A stretch of 64,000 nt of DNA from Stromatinia cepivora (GCA_014898415.1 RCTD01000005.1:62001-126000), one strand, 5' to 3'. Counted from the stretch's first letter, positions 1 to 12,858 are shown. Notes: generated from the letters alone by a model not told the origin. Program-made: numbers and translations.

Positions 1-629
1 TTGCTTATTCCACTATAGTCTCTGAACTACTACTTCCCAATTATAAGGTTTATCACCTACAAATACGTGACCTTCAATATATAGATTGATATAAATAGTT
101 ATTGGAAAATGTAAATTGTTTATAAAAATTGTACTAATGTGTAAAATCAAGTTACAATCGAATTTTGGAGAAATTTGTATTTCGTTTATAGATCATTATT
201 ATTGTCTTCCTTGAATCAATATAAATAAGATTTAATTGTAAGACGGGTTATTAGAAGTTGTCGTTTGTTCAGGATTTATCAATTTGATGATTTTTGATAG
301 GAATAGTAATGGGAAATTAGAGTGGTTGATTTATTGGATAAATCTTCAAAATAGATATAATAAGATAATATATCGTTTAGATGATTATATAGAGATTTGA
401 TGAAAAGATATGATTTTGAGTCGATGCTAATAGAAATAATATAAAGGATGAAAATAGGAACATTATTTGAGATATTATTTAGGATATTATTTAGGATAAT
501 ATTATTTGAGATATTATTTGGGATATTATTTGGGATATTATTTAGGATATTATTTGGGATTCTATTTGTATTTAAGTATAAATATCTAATGTTAAAGATT
601 ATAATTTTCTTTATGTAGAAAGATCGGTA
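1..629. other. AT-rich intergenic DNA, no gene seen
   Basis: No reading frame with protein-like composition is visible on either strand. The stretch is AT-rich and its only structure is the short tandem repeat listed separately at 461-570. Composition becomes more balanced after about 630. Confidence 0.6.
461..570. repeat. Tandem repeat, about 12-bp unit (gatattatttrg)
   Basis: About nine imperfect head-to-tail copies of a unit reading gatattatttagg or gatattatttggg can be read by eye. It looks like a simple minisatellite; no function can be inferred. Confidence 0.8.
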
Positions 630-857
630 TGGATGTGACTATAGGGCCTTACAGGGTGTTAGCACTATAATACGCTATAATTCAATCTATTGCATCGACC
701 CCTGAAAATTAGTGCTTAATTATGCTCCAAAAAGTTTGTTCAGACCCTATAATTTCATTCGTATACTAATTCTTATAGGCTTGCCTAGCCATGATTAGTT
801 GATCGGTGTGTAAAATTATAGGTCTTTTGTAGTGCTAACACACTGTTAGGCACATCC
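630..857. mobile_element. 228-bp inverted-repeat element (MITE-like), family M1
   Basis: The left end (ggatgtgact, then gtgttagcactat) is matched in inverted orientation by the right end (gtagtgctaacac, then aggcacatcc), giving imperfect terminal inverted repeats of about 30 bp. No coding potential is seen between them. A related copy starts at 63931 and runs off the window, and a 70-bp internal fragment in opposite orientation lies at 50473-50540, which makes this a dispersed family. A clear target duplication is not visible, so the exact ends may be off by a few bases. Confidence 0.65.
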
Positions 858-912
858 TTGCCCGCGGTGCGGTCAACTTAATCGCAAGACACTATACGTT
901 ACGCTATTAACA

Positions 913-2073
913 AACCATGGTATCTGTAGCAGAGACCATGACGAAGCGGCAGCTGCTCTCGTTACATACATTTTCTCTGGAGCCATCGGATCACCCAAAG
1001 GCAAAGGAGTATCCTATTCACTCCTCGAAGCAACAGATAACACTTTTTCCTGGGTTGCTGTGCTAGAGGAGGAAGATAGCACGAGCCAACCTATCGACCG
1101 GTATCGTGTGGATATTGACAGGCTGTCACACATAATCCAAGCACCGATACCTGTATCACTCTCAGGGGCAGAGCTTCAAGAGGCCATTCGAGCGGCGACA
1201 GATCACCACTTGAAGGCATTTTCAAGATTTACAGAGGGTGCTCTCAGTATATGTTATAAGGTCGACATTCAAGAGGATCCGAATATTCAGTATGTTGTAC
1301 AGCTACGCCACCACGGAAACGTCATCTCGATGAATCTCCTTATGAGCTTAATATCCTCGAGCATCGATCCCAGCATCCTGCCTCTCCCTACTGTATATCC
1401 TATCCCAGGCGAAGAGCAGGGGCAGAGGAAGACTGGGATAGGCAGACAAATAACGCGGCTAATACTAGGTCCGATGGCTAAATCTATCTGCCCTTATATG
1501 TCGCACATGGAGAAATTGGTATTCGTTCGAAGGATGGCTATAGCGTTTCAGGCCACCTGGAGCATCTCCCTCCCCAAAGATCACCTCATTGGCGAGCTCT
1601 GCGCTATCCAGAATGGCACTCACACCGCCCTTACCATCGGTCCAGACCGGCACCACAATCTCGGCAGGCCTTTTACTTCAGTCCACGACTATCTTCGCGC
1701 TTATATCTACTCCTCTCTATACGCCTTCAAACGATAAGAGGGTATCGAGGAATACAAGACGCGATTCTTGCAGCGAGTGACGGAATTTGTGGAAGGTGGC
1801 ATGCAAAATATCCCTGCAATCGTCGAGGACATCCCAATAGTGGCTATCCATTCCGATATGGGCCCTCATAATGTCATTTTATCGCCTACCACGCGAACAA
1901 ACATCATGGCAACTATCAATCGGGAGTTCGTTGCCAGCGCTCCTTGCGCCTCGCTCTACAGAATCATCGAGATGCTTTTTAGGGAACTTGCGAGTAATGG
2001 ATTTGATGCCGAGTACGAACACGCTGACAAGCTCCGTGAAGCGTTTTGGGGCGCGATCCCGGAGTGGAAGAGG
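913..2073 (+). pseudogene. Broken phosphotransferase (APH/choline-kinase-like) gene
   Basis: One frame stays open from about 913 to 1734, meets TAA at 1735-1737, then continues in the same frame to about 2073. No in-frame ATG is seen near the start, so the 5' end is missing or lies in an unrecognised exon. The second half carries the APH-family catalytic loop IHSDMGPHN (1846-1872) and a region like the fungal APH motif IIDWEF followed by an ASLYRIIEMLFR-like stretch (about 1912-1980). The metal-binding Asp of the second motif reads N-R (TINREF, 1915-1932) instead of D-W. The internal stop is what a CAA to TAA change (C to T before A) would give. The last codons before the terminal stop belong to a copia fragment (next feature), so the C-terminus is also lost. 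Family members are kinase-fold enzymes phosphorylating small molecules; the substrate is unknown. An inactive relic is the best reading; a stop-codon readthrough or hidden intron is less likely. Confidence 0.75.
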
Positions 2074-3717
2074 ATGAAATAAATATTTATAGTTAAAATA
2101 AAGGATAACAAAATAGAATAATTCAAAACAAGATTAGTAATTCGAAGATTCAATTAGATATTAGGAAAAGATTACAACGAAACATTTATATCAATAATAA
2201 AATTAAATATACTCAGATTATTCCTAACTATTATTACAAAAGAAAATTTGGAATACTTATATTTCAATATCAAAAACACTTTTATTGAATTACATTTGAA
2301 AAAAGAGATCTATTTCGAATTATCCCAAAATATCAAAATCGAAAAGAGATATATATTACGAATCCTATAAAATCTATATAATTTGAAGTAAATTGAAAGG
2401 GATTAGAATTTATTATTGAAAAAAGAGTTTTTAAGTATAAGTTTTATATAAAATTTGGTAGATCTATATTTGTATATATCCAAAGATTATAATATAATAT
2501 TATTGGTATATATCGATGATATCGTTATTGCATTGTATATATCATTGTAAATCATTTAGTTCGATAAAAAGCTATTAGTCTATTTTAATACCAAAAATCT
2601 AGGGGAGATTAATAAAATCCTAAATGTTAAGGTTATTTATAATAGAAAAATATATATATTAATTATAGATCAAGAAAAATATCTCAATGTTATATTAATC
2701 AAATATGGTATTATATATGAATAATATCAAATCAAGAAATTACTAATAATGGATTATATCTATTTTCGGCTAGCAACCGATAATGATGAACTAATAGATA
2801 TAAATGAATATCAATAATGAATAAGAAATATAATCCATTTAATGGTATATATTCGATTAGATATAATATTCTCAGTTGGAAAACTTTTATAATTTATAAC
2901 AAAATTAGCAAAACATTATATTATAGTTTTGAAGAATCTAATGCGATATTTATGATCAATAATCAAATAGAAATTATAATTCAGATCAAAAGGAGTATAA
3001 TCTGATATTTGTAAAGAATACAATATATTTGATAATATAATAAAGGTATATATAGATACAGATTAGACTAATGATAAATATAACCGGAAAAATGTTTCAA
3101 AGAAAATTGTGATATTTTATAAAGGCTCTATATTGTAAATTAACAAGAAATAAGTATCTGTAATTACCTTTAATACAGAATCAGAATATATTGCAATGAT
3201 AATATTCATCAAATAAAGGAGATAAATTGTATAAATACTTAAAGATTTATTCAAATCAAATTATATTAAAAAGAACAAAGATACAATTCAAATACTTGAT
3301 AACAATTAGGGTATTTTAGTTTTAATCAAGAATCTATATTTGTATAAATGATTTAAATATATAGATATTAGTTATTATTTTATTAAGGATTTAATAGAAA
3401 AAAAGAAAATCGTTATTAGTTATATCAATATATATGATATAGTTGCTAATGGAATGATGAAGTTTTGTGTAAGGATTGTTTTCGAAAGGTTCAAGAAAAT
3501 GTTAGGATTAGTAGTTTAAAAGGATTGAATAGGATATCCTTAATAAAGGAGTATTAGAAATGAAACCATTATAAAATTAGAATTGAAATTATGTGATTAC
3601 AATAATGTACAGACCATATTTGGGAATAATCTTAATTCTACTTCTATTAGAATAATAAATCCTTAGTTCAACCTATATAGTCAATAATACTATTATTTTC
3701 TGTATCAAAAGTTAACA
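2074..3717 (+). mobile_element. 5'-truncated copia-1 retrotransposon (copy A)
   Basis: The + strand encodes a stop-riddled Ty1/copia reverse transcriptase and RNase H. The trace starts at the MKW.F.VK block (W now TAA at 2080), includes GKDYNETF and the active-site YIDD (about 2507-2520), and runs to the RNase H C-terminus near 3520. It ends in a 166-bp LTR (3552-3717). It is the same family as C1-C3 at 15-35 kb, in the opposite orientation. Everything 5' of mid-RT, including the 5' LTR, is missing, and the left end lies directly against the phosphotransferase relic. Most stops are TAA or TAG at positions where sister copies have CAA, CAG or TGG, consistent with RIP. Confidence 0.85.
3552..3717 (+). 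repeat. copia-1 3' LTR of copy A (166 bp)
   Basis: It aligns end to end with the reverse complement of the LTRs at 14992, 16680, 23374, 23795, 26585, 31904 and 35043. The element-sense start is tattagaaat (ancestral tgttggaaat) and the end is gttaaca, i.e. TG...CA after allowing for transitions. Confidence 0.85.
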
Positions 3718-4820
3718 GATAATATATTATTCGAAATATGATTCGAAATCCTTATCGTTGTTTTTGAATAATTCCTTATATTTGTATTTCGATTTAATTT
3801 GTTCAATTTCTATATATTTATTTAATTAACAATCTTTTTTTTTATAAATAAAATATCTTTTAATTCCTTTTGATTAAATAAGGAATTGTTAATTAGATTT
3901 GTATTTGCAATTATATTTAGGATTCTTTTGATTATATATTCAATCTATATAGAATATTTCGTTTTTGTTCGGATATAATTTCTTATATATAGAAATAGAA
4001 TCTTATAGATTTTCGATAAATCCGATTACAAATTTTGAAGATTGATAATATATTTAATTATATATTAATATATAATCATATATATTGAAGATCTTTCTTT
4101 AGATATATATAATTATTTGAAATTCTTTTAATAAATCTTTTTGAAGATGTCGAAATTTAGTGATTATAATATTCAAGTATTCTAATATCGATTTTCCAGG
4201 ATTCTATATAATGATTGTTTTGAATATTATATGATCCTATTTTTCTATAAGTTTGTATTGATACTCTTCTCCTTCGAAAGATATTTTTATCATTTTATAG
4301 ATATTCTTCATTATATTTGGAATATGATTGAAATTCGAATAATAGAATATAAAAGTCTTCTCTTTTAATATTATAGAAAACGCTTTTATATAAAGATTCA
4401 AATGAATATCGATTCTTTTATAATGATTGAAAAAGATAATATATTTATAATCGAAATTATCATTTTGATTAATATATTTATTGACATTATTATAAAGTTT
4501 CTCAAAATTTTCGAAATCATGGTTAATATTATCGCTTTATATATGATTGAATAGTTTATCTTTATAATTCCCTAAACCATTATTTCCTTTGTTATTAAAT
4601 AAATCTCTTTCTTTTTTATTATTTTTACAAAAATATATATAAATATTATTTTGATCTGTATCATTTACTTTATAATTATTTCTGAAGTATTTGTTATTAT
4701 TTAAGGGTTTCTTGTTATCAAATGATTTGTTTAATAATCCTTTATTATCGGTAGGTTTCCTTCTATTCGATGGTTTTTCATCTTCAGATAATGTATTATT
4801 ATTATACAATGATTATAATA
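3718..4820 (-). mobile_element. Degraded retrotransposon gag remnant
   Basis: The minus strand reads as a low-complexity, stop-interrupted polypeptide. Frames around 4500-4100 (NFEKLYNNVNKYI, IMKNIYKMIKISFEGEEYQY, NPGKSILEYLNIIITKFRHLQ) resemble the gag of fungal LTR elements, and the segment at 3941-3720 continues to the end of copy A. An asparagine/lysine-rich frame at 4809-4537 would be the upstream part. No LTRs or target duplication were found. The family assignment rests on weak recalled similarity, and I cannot say whether it is copia or gypsy. Confidence 0.45.
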
Positions 4821-6359
4821 ATACTAAGTATTGCTTTTATCCTGAATTTTAATATTTGTTATATAGAAGTTCCTTGAATATATAAAATCCCGATTTCTTA
4901 TTCAATTGTAATAATTGAATTCCTTTATATTATATTGGAAATAATTACCTTGTATTTATTTGTATAATTTGTTTTTTTCTTCGAGAATTAAATAAAGATA
5001 TTAAATCTTTGAGAATGATATTTAGATATATATTATTATTAAATATCTTGATTTGGTTTAGGATGGTTTTTGATCGGAATTGGAAATATTGATTCATTCT
5101 TACTTTTCGAATTTGATCATTTGATTACAATATATATAAGGTATAGAGTATTTCGATCAAAGCTTTATTGATTATTAATTCTATACACTATATCGTTTTT
5201 TTTTGACAAATAAACCACCTATCCTCAATTCAATATATAATCTGAATATAATCTTTGAATAAACGAATTCGAAATGCTCAACTTTGAAGTCTACAAAATC
5301 GCTGTAATAATCATTTTATAAATCCTTATCAATATAATTATATATTATATAAAACTCCAGTTTATATTTACAAAAGTTGATGATTTTCTAAAGGTTTTCT
5401 TTTATAGGTATAAATTAATTATACTTTTATTTGTTTATCTATTCGTTATATTCTTTGTTTTTGATATATGAAATGATTGATATTAATAATGATAGGATTT
5501 ATATTTTCTTAGAGTAAAGGGTTGTAGGGGAGTACTCGAATATATCTGTTATAATCGTTATAATAATAATTATTATATATTTTCGGGTTGTATTGAAATT
5601 GATCATTATAAGGTTTTTAAGACGGTCTTAAAAAAGAGCCTGAATACAGGTTTATAATATACGAAATATATATTATAATAAAGCTTCATTTGTATTATAT
5701 ACAATGTTATTGGATCCTAAGAGTATTTCGAAATTAGGGTTGGTTGATCGAATCGATCAAAATTGATCAAAATTGACCAAAATTAATTAAATTGATTAAG
5801 ATGATTGGATTTGATCGGAATAGATTTGACCGAAATAAACGGAACGATCAGGGTAATGAAATTAATTAAATCGAATTGATCAATTTCATATATAATTGAT
5901 AATTTATATGAAATGAATAAATGAAATAGTTTTTTATAAAAAAATGAATATAACGAAAAATTCGAAATTGCTTTCAAATTTTCTTTAAATATATACTTTA
6001 TACTATCTAATAAATATATAATAAATATAAAATAATTGAATCAAAAAATGAATTTCAAATTCGCTATTAAATGACTATTATTCTTGATCCTTTAATTCTT
6101 TTAGATTATTCAATAATTAGAGATTTATCCTTTAATATAAAAATACCTTGTTTTACAACGAAATACCTTTATCTAATTACAAAGACAAAATCAAAATTGA
6201 TTTAAAACTTATAACTCTTTATATCAATTCCCAATATCTGATCTATAATATTACTATAACAAATACTGATCAATATCAAAACAATTATATATAAGAAAAT
6301 AAAGTTTATCAATGAACATATAGACCTCTTTATTAATATATTTTGATTTACCTAAAGAG
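4821..6359. other. AT-rich repeat-derived DNA, no gene assigned
   Basis: No coherent protein trace is seen. The 5' LTR of copia-2 should lie in or near this stretch, but I could not pair it with a 3' copy. A tract of degenerate gatcaaaattgacc-like motifs at 5745-5900 resembles the tracts inside gypsy-1 at 7415-7720 and 36785-37120. Confidence 0.5.
5745..5900. repeat. Degenerate TTGATC/TTGACC-rich tract
   Basis: Many short words of the type gatcaa, attgatca and attgacca follow each other without a fixed period. The same kind of tract occurs just inside the 3' LTR of gypsy-1 (7415-7720) and of its deleted copy (36785-37120). Confidence 0.6.
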
Positions 6360-7019
6360 CTAAAATTTATGAAGGATGAAGATCTATATAATAATGTATG
6401 TCGAAGCATTAGTGCGAGCACTAGTGCACACATGATCCTTACTATCCTTATCATCCTTACCATGCACGTGATTCATATTCAGACAATACCTCTTCGAATA
6501 ATCATAATGGAAATAAGAAATATTTCAGATCTATCGATCAGCTTAAATGCCTTTCAAATTCGAAGGGAAAATGTATCGAAAATCCAAAGCAGCAATAAAG
6601 ATAAGGTATTAATATCAAATCATTAATCTATTATTTAATTTGAAATAGAATTAATATAAAGATTCGAAAATATACAAAAAGAATTCGAAATCTTCAGATC
6701 AGAAAATCAATAACAGATTAAGAAAACCTTTATTTGTTTTATACAAGAAAGAGCAATTAATTTATCAATAGCAATTGTCAACAATAAAAAAACAATATCT
6801 CATTTTATTCTAATTCTTTAAAGAAAATCCCTGAAACTTTAAAAATTTTTACTTTACAAGGGTTCCATTATTATAAAAACAAAAGACTTCTTTTTTCAAA
6901 TTGAATTTATATTTCGGAATAATAATGGATATTATTTTCCGATAGATTAAAAGAAAATAGATTATATTATTTAATACTTCCAAAAACAATCTTTTATAAT
7001 TTAGTGTTGATATGAGAAT

Positions 7020-7301
7020 TGTGACGCACAAGAGCCGTAATAAAGCTGAATAAACAGGGTCAATTATGTTCTTTAGAATCTACAATTGAAGAACTATAGT
7101 TCATAAGGAACGACTAGATATATATACACAAATATCTATTTGTAGATTACAGGGTTATACATATACATTATTAGGGTTACCATTTTACTATACTAAATCG
7201 TATAATTTGTAACATATATATATAGATGATCAGCTCATAAATTGATATAAAAAATAAAAGATATCATATAGTTAACCTCCTATAATTCACAATTCATAAT
7301 A
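7020..7301 (-). repeat. gypsy-1 3' LTR (282 bp)
   Basis: It pairs base for base in length with 13721-14002. This copy kept its GC-rich start (tgtgacgcacaagagcc), whereas the right copy has lost it to transitions (tataatatacaaaagtt). Confidence 0.9.
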
Positions 7302-10300
7302 CTATCCTCCCCTTCAGAAAAACTCGCCCTCAAATATTTCATTCCTCTATTTCATTACTATTTCATCGGAAACCAGGTTTTGTAAAGGTTTATAAGCTTT
7401 AAATCAATTAGATTGATCATTTTAATTGATTTGATCAATTTAATGGAAATTGACCAAATTGACCAAAATTATCAACCAAATTGACCAAAATGACGAATGA
7501 ATTGATCAAATCGACCAAATCGTTCATCAATTAATTAAATTAATATTGATTCGTATTCTCTTTAATTTGGAGAATCTCTAAAAGGAAAAAGTTTCAATAG
7601 AAAAAAAAGGAGATTGAATTATAGTATAATGATAATAGATGGTTAATATAATTAATTCCGAAATCGATTAAATTAATCAATTAAATTAATCAAATCAACC
7701 AAATTGAACGAAATCGACAAGGGTGATATTATATTTCGTTTTTACTATATTCAAGTTTCCCTTTATATAATTTTTTAAATGATTATAAGCATAAGTTTTT
7801 TGAAATATATTGCCTTCGTATTGTCTTGATGATGGCAGCTCGTCTGTTATATGAAGCTCAGACCATATACATATACGATCAAATTCTCTCGAATTTATAT
7901 AGGTTTTCGATCCTTTTATAATCGTATATATATATATCATCATAAAATCATAACATTTAATCTGCTGTATTAAAGAACACTTTTCTTTCCCTTGATTTCA
8001 TAGATGAATCGTTATCTATATAATTATAATTATCCTTTCCGTTTTTATAAAGCTTTATTCAATCAATTAATCGATTAGGAGGACCAAACAATATTGGATT
8101 GGTCAGATGAAAATCGTGTAGGAGATGTAATGATGTTTTAAAATCGGAAACAGGATACCAAGTAAAATCGGTATTGTTATTAAATCATAAGATTCTGTAT
8201 AATAGGGTTTTTCGTACTTTCTTTATTATTAGAATCTTCTTCATTTCCCATTCCGAATTATCAGTTATATTAATAGATAGAGATAATTCAAATATCTAAT
8301 CAGGAAAAGGATTGTTATATACCTTGTATAATCGATCTAAAAGAAAAACAAAATGAATTTTCATTATAATCAGAAATTCGAATTTAAAAGAGTTTCCAGA
8401 TCGATCAATAATCTTGAATCTTTTTTGAATTGGGAAGTCCAATTTTTTGGATGATCTTTAAGTAAGATAACTTTTCATATTAAGCTATATATAATCTCCG
8501 ATATCGAAATCAACTTTACATCAATAAGTATTCATAGATTTCGATATCTTGGCTTGGGTATACAATAGGCCTTCTTTCGTTTGCACAAAAGCTAATCTAT
8601 TGCGTTCTATATATATACAAGCATTACATATATTTATATCGTTTGTTGGCTTATTAACGTCTTCCTTTCATTCCTATATACATTTCGATATATATTTGTA
8701 TAGGGTTTTGTAGGGTGTAAGCCCTCCTAAGGAGTTGTATAGAAGAATAAATTGTGTATAATCCATTATAAATAAGAATTCTGATCAATCGTTTTGATAA
8801 TAGTTAACAAACGGCCTTAATTACTATTGAAGATATTAATTATAAATCTTAATTTGACTATCAGTTTGGGGATAATAAGTAATGGATAGTTTGAGATCAG
8901 TTTCTAGGATTTGGCTGAATTCCTTTCAGAATTGTAATATGAATTGAGGGCCATGATCTGATATTATAATATCAAAGGGATCATAATATCGATATATATA
9001 ATAGAGATATAATTATACTTGAACTTAAGCATCGATTGATTTATAATAAAGTATAGAGATAGCTTACTTTATCAATCGATCAATAATAATTAAAATGTTG
9101 TTATATCTGTATTTATTCTTATTAAAGCTGCAATAATCCATAGTGATATATTATTATACTCGATTAGAAATCGGAAATGAATATAATAAATCGGGGATAC
9201 GATCGTATAGAATAGAATTATATTTGTAGATATAATAATTATATATATATCTAATTACAATATCATATATTCTAGATCAATAATATTATTGAAATAATAA
9301 GAAATAGGTTTTGCTTATACCAAGATAAATAATGAAAACGGAATTATAGGTTTCACGAATCAAATAAGTTCAAAGATTATCGATATCGGGCATCATCAAA
9401 TAATCATTATAAAGCAAAAGGTCATTTTGAAATGATATATACTTATGATCTTGAATAGTTTATATTCTAAGTACTAACAAGTTATCTATAGTTTTATTTG
9501 CTTCGATAATACAATTAACTAGATCGAATCGAGAAGCGATTTCATTCAAATCGATACTAATAATCGCTGTTTTGTCTGGATAATACTTTTGTAAAACTTT
9601 TCTCATAATTTCAGTATCAATTTGGTTGTCTTTAATAAGCTATTGAAAACGATTCTTTTTTTTAATATAATTCTAGAAATCCAATTTATCGATTCAACAG
9701 ATTAAAGCATCGATAAAAAGATTATCTTTTCCAGAGCGATATATAATAATGAAATTATAATCAATTAAAACTTCTATTCAACAAATTTATCGAGTATTAA
9801 GAATTTTAATAATCATAAAATATTCGAGGACCTTATAATCGATATAAACCTTGATTTTATATAATGAATCAATAAGTTCTGCTTTTCAATAATTAAAAGA
9901 TCAAATAATTAATAGCATTTCCTTATTATAAACTTTATAATTCAATTCAACAGTAATCATGATTTTGGAGAAATAAACTACAAGAAATCAATCTTCGTTA
10001 TATTATTGTAATAATATATTAGTAATTATCTCATCGAATATATCTATTTCGAATATACAAAAAAATCGATAATTATAATATTACAGAAGCAGAACGGAGA
10101 TAAGCTTTTTCTTCAAGATATTGAATACATTTTGGTATACTTCGTCGAATATGAATTTAACATTTGCTTTAATAAGTTTGTTGAAAGATTTCGTTATTAT
10201 ATTATAATCCTTAATAAATCATCAATAAAAATTGCAAAAATTAAGAAATGATTAAATCCTTTTTATTATTATCGGAAAAATCTAGTTCTCAATTATTTCA

Positions 10301-10439
10301 ATCTTTTCAAGATCCATTTTTATTTCTTTAATAAAAATAATAAAGTTTAAATACTTGATATATATAATATTAAATTTGTATTTCTTAAGATCTATTTATA
10401 GGTTAATAACTTTTAATCATTCGAGAATTAGTTTAATAT

Positions 10440-11007
10440 AAATTTAATACTCTTCTTTGTTTTCAGAATAGATTAGAATATCGTCGAAGTATATTATACA
10501 GAAAACATTTAAGTAATCGAATAAAATATCATTTATATAATATTAATAGATTGCAGAACCATTTGTTAATCCAAATGATACGATTTTGTATTTATATGAT
10601 CCGTATCGGATTCGAAAAGTAGTATACTCTTCTGAAGCAGGATCCATTTTTATGTAATAGAAAACTTGATGAATATCGAATTTGGTAAAGATTTTAACAT
10701 TAGAAAACCGAGAAAGTGTTTTATCGATCAAAAGGAAGGGATATTGATTTTTATATATCAAGGAATTCAATAATCTGAAGTTTATATAGAACTTCAAATT
10801 ACCATTAAATTTCTTGATAAATAGGATAAGTGTAGTATAAAGGGCTTGATTGAATTCAATGAAACTTTTGTTGAAATTATTTATAATATATTTTTTGACA
10901 ATTTCCAATTGTTTTAGGGATATCTTATAAAACGGGCTATAATATAAGATTTGTTCTTTTTCGTTTTCCAATATGATTTTGTAATTATAAAATCGATTAA
11001 AAGGCAA
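10440..11007 (-). pseudogene. gypsy-1 reverse transcriptase, best-preserved pol segment
   Basis: The longest intact frame of the element (154 aa, 11007-10543) contains the Ty3/gypsy RT blocks in order: start MPFNRFYNYKI (family LPxHRPYDHxI), PFYKISLKQLE, LFIKKFNGNLKFYINFRLLN, YPFLLIDKTLSRF, FTKFDI and GSYKYKIVSFGLTNG. After a stop where the family has Gln, the active site reads IIYFDDILIYS (about 10500-10470), so both catalytic Asp residues survive. The protein would copy retrotransposon RNA into DNA within gag particles. The frame upstream and downstream is broken, so no functional polyprotein is made. Confidence 0.85.
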
Positions 11008-12111
11008 GATATTTGATTTATACTTGAAAAAAGCTTAATGATATTATCGATATTCAAATAATATTTCAAATTCTAAATCGATTTTGGTTAATATTTGATC
11101 GAATTTCTCTCGAACTTTTGTATTCTTGAATTCAATCAAAATAACCAATACTCTTTCTTCTATATATCATTCGTTCTATTAGAAATCTATTATATTATTG
11201 AATTTTTTCAAAATAATAATAAAAAGTTCAATTTGTTTATCTCTTTTATATTTTAATTGGAACTTATCGGATTTAAATATATATAGATCGAGGATTTCGG
11301 GTGATATACAAAAGAGGCATTTATAAATCTACAATAATGATATGATTAATTAGAAAAAAGATAAATTGAACTTAAAAGAAATCAGGATTTCTTCCTTTTC
11401 AACAAAAGTTTATATTATATTCATATTTGAAGATTCTTATTATACATCATCAATTATAATTGATCTGCTCAATTATGAATCTCTTCGATTCCAATATTCT
11501 TCGAACTGATCATTTCATCGATCAACATCTTGTTGGGTTAATTGATTGATCTTCCATTTGCGAAAAGATGATTAAATAACAAAAAGATTATTCGAATAGA
11601 AAATAATATAGAATCTCTTTTTAAACCATTCAAAACATCAATTGAAGCAATCAAACTTCGCTCGAATCTTTGATAATCAAAGTTTATCTAAAATAATACT
11701 ATAATTCCCTAATTCAATAATAAAGAAAGAGATAAAAGATTGTTCATAATTATCGATCATTAAATTAAAGAATATAAAATAAATAATGGTATGGTTTTGT
11801 ATACTATTATACTCTTTAATTTCAATTAAAACTTCAAATAGTATAATTCTGGATTTAAATATAGGAAATAAACAAATAAAAAGTATAATATTAATAAAAG
11901 CAAATCCATTTGCTTCAAAATCAATGAATGTTTTTGATCAATAAATATAACTATTTTTCGAAAGGTTGTAGGAAAAGATGAATGCTTTTTTTTCTATAAG
12001 CTTAATTAGATCAAGAAATCTTATATCCTGTATAATGTTTAGAATAGAGATAGAATCTAAATGTTTGATTTTAAATACTTTTTTTCTTTCAAATAAGTAT
12101 TCTGTATAACT

Positions 12112-12858
12112 TCAGTTGTAGTTTCTAAACTGAAGTCTTCTTCGGCATCCCGATATTCTTCGAATTCTTCTGCTTTTTTTATACCGTCTCGATCTTATTG
12201 AGGTTATCGATATGAAGCATCGATATATATATTGCTTCAGGAGAGGGAGAAAGCGATGAACATTTGAAATTCGAATAATTATTGAATGCAGCAAGGCCGG
12301 TGTATCCGGGAGGGGCATTTCGGGGTGGAAATGGTTTCGGGAATATGAAGGTTCCAAAATTGGAACTATTAAAATTCCGAAAGGGTTGCAAAAGATTCAT
12401 AATAATTGTTGGTTTGCGAATAATTACAGGGGCTTTTCGATTAATACAGTATCGATTTCGTTCTTGTAATGAAACTTCGTTTTGATTTATTTTAATAAAT
12501 ATATTTGCGAGTTCTTTCGTAATCTTACAATCCTTGATAAGTATTACTACTATTCGCAAAAGAAAATCGGAAATCTTTTATTCGAAATCCCTGAATAAAA
12601 CCTTATCGTTGGTAATCTCCATTTGAATAATAAGTAATCTAAATTTCCTATATTATTCTAGGAAATTGCTATATCGAGTCGTATTAGGCATGACCTACAT
12701 CTTGTATTGAGAGCGAGCATCATCGACTTCGGCCGGGTTCCGATAGATCGCTGCAAGCTGTTCTGTGCTTCCGATTCGGTTTGGTCGATTACGTATACAC
12801 AACATTGCGTTTCACTCTTAAATGATATAGTATATAGCTCGAATCGTTTTATAATCAA
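12112..12858 (-). pseudogene. gypsy-1 gag remnant in a GC-richer island
   Basis: Two minus-strand frames remain open here (12858-12658 and 12559-12179), the second with a proline/aspargine-rich run (KPFPPRNAPPGYTG). Position just inside the 5' LTR side of the element points to gag. Base composition is closer to normal genic DNA than in the flanking pol region, so this part has escaped most of the C to T change. No zinc knuckle could be read. Confidence 0.5.

Noticed and set aside
461..570. Regular repeat that could suggest a CRISPR array
   Set aside because: Units are contiguous with no unique spacers, and the genome is eukaryotic.
1465..1656. Minus-strand open frame inside the phosphotransferase relic
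   Set aside because: It overlaps the recognisable + strand catalytic domain and has no motif of its own.
7695..7943. 82-codon minus-strand frame near the gypsy-1 3' LTR
   Set aside because: Lies downstream of the integrase trace in the 3' non-coding part of the element and is absent from the deleted copy as an intact frame; no family recognised.
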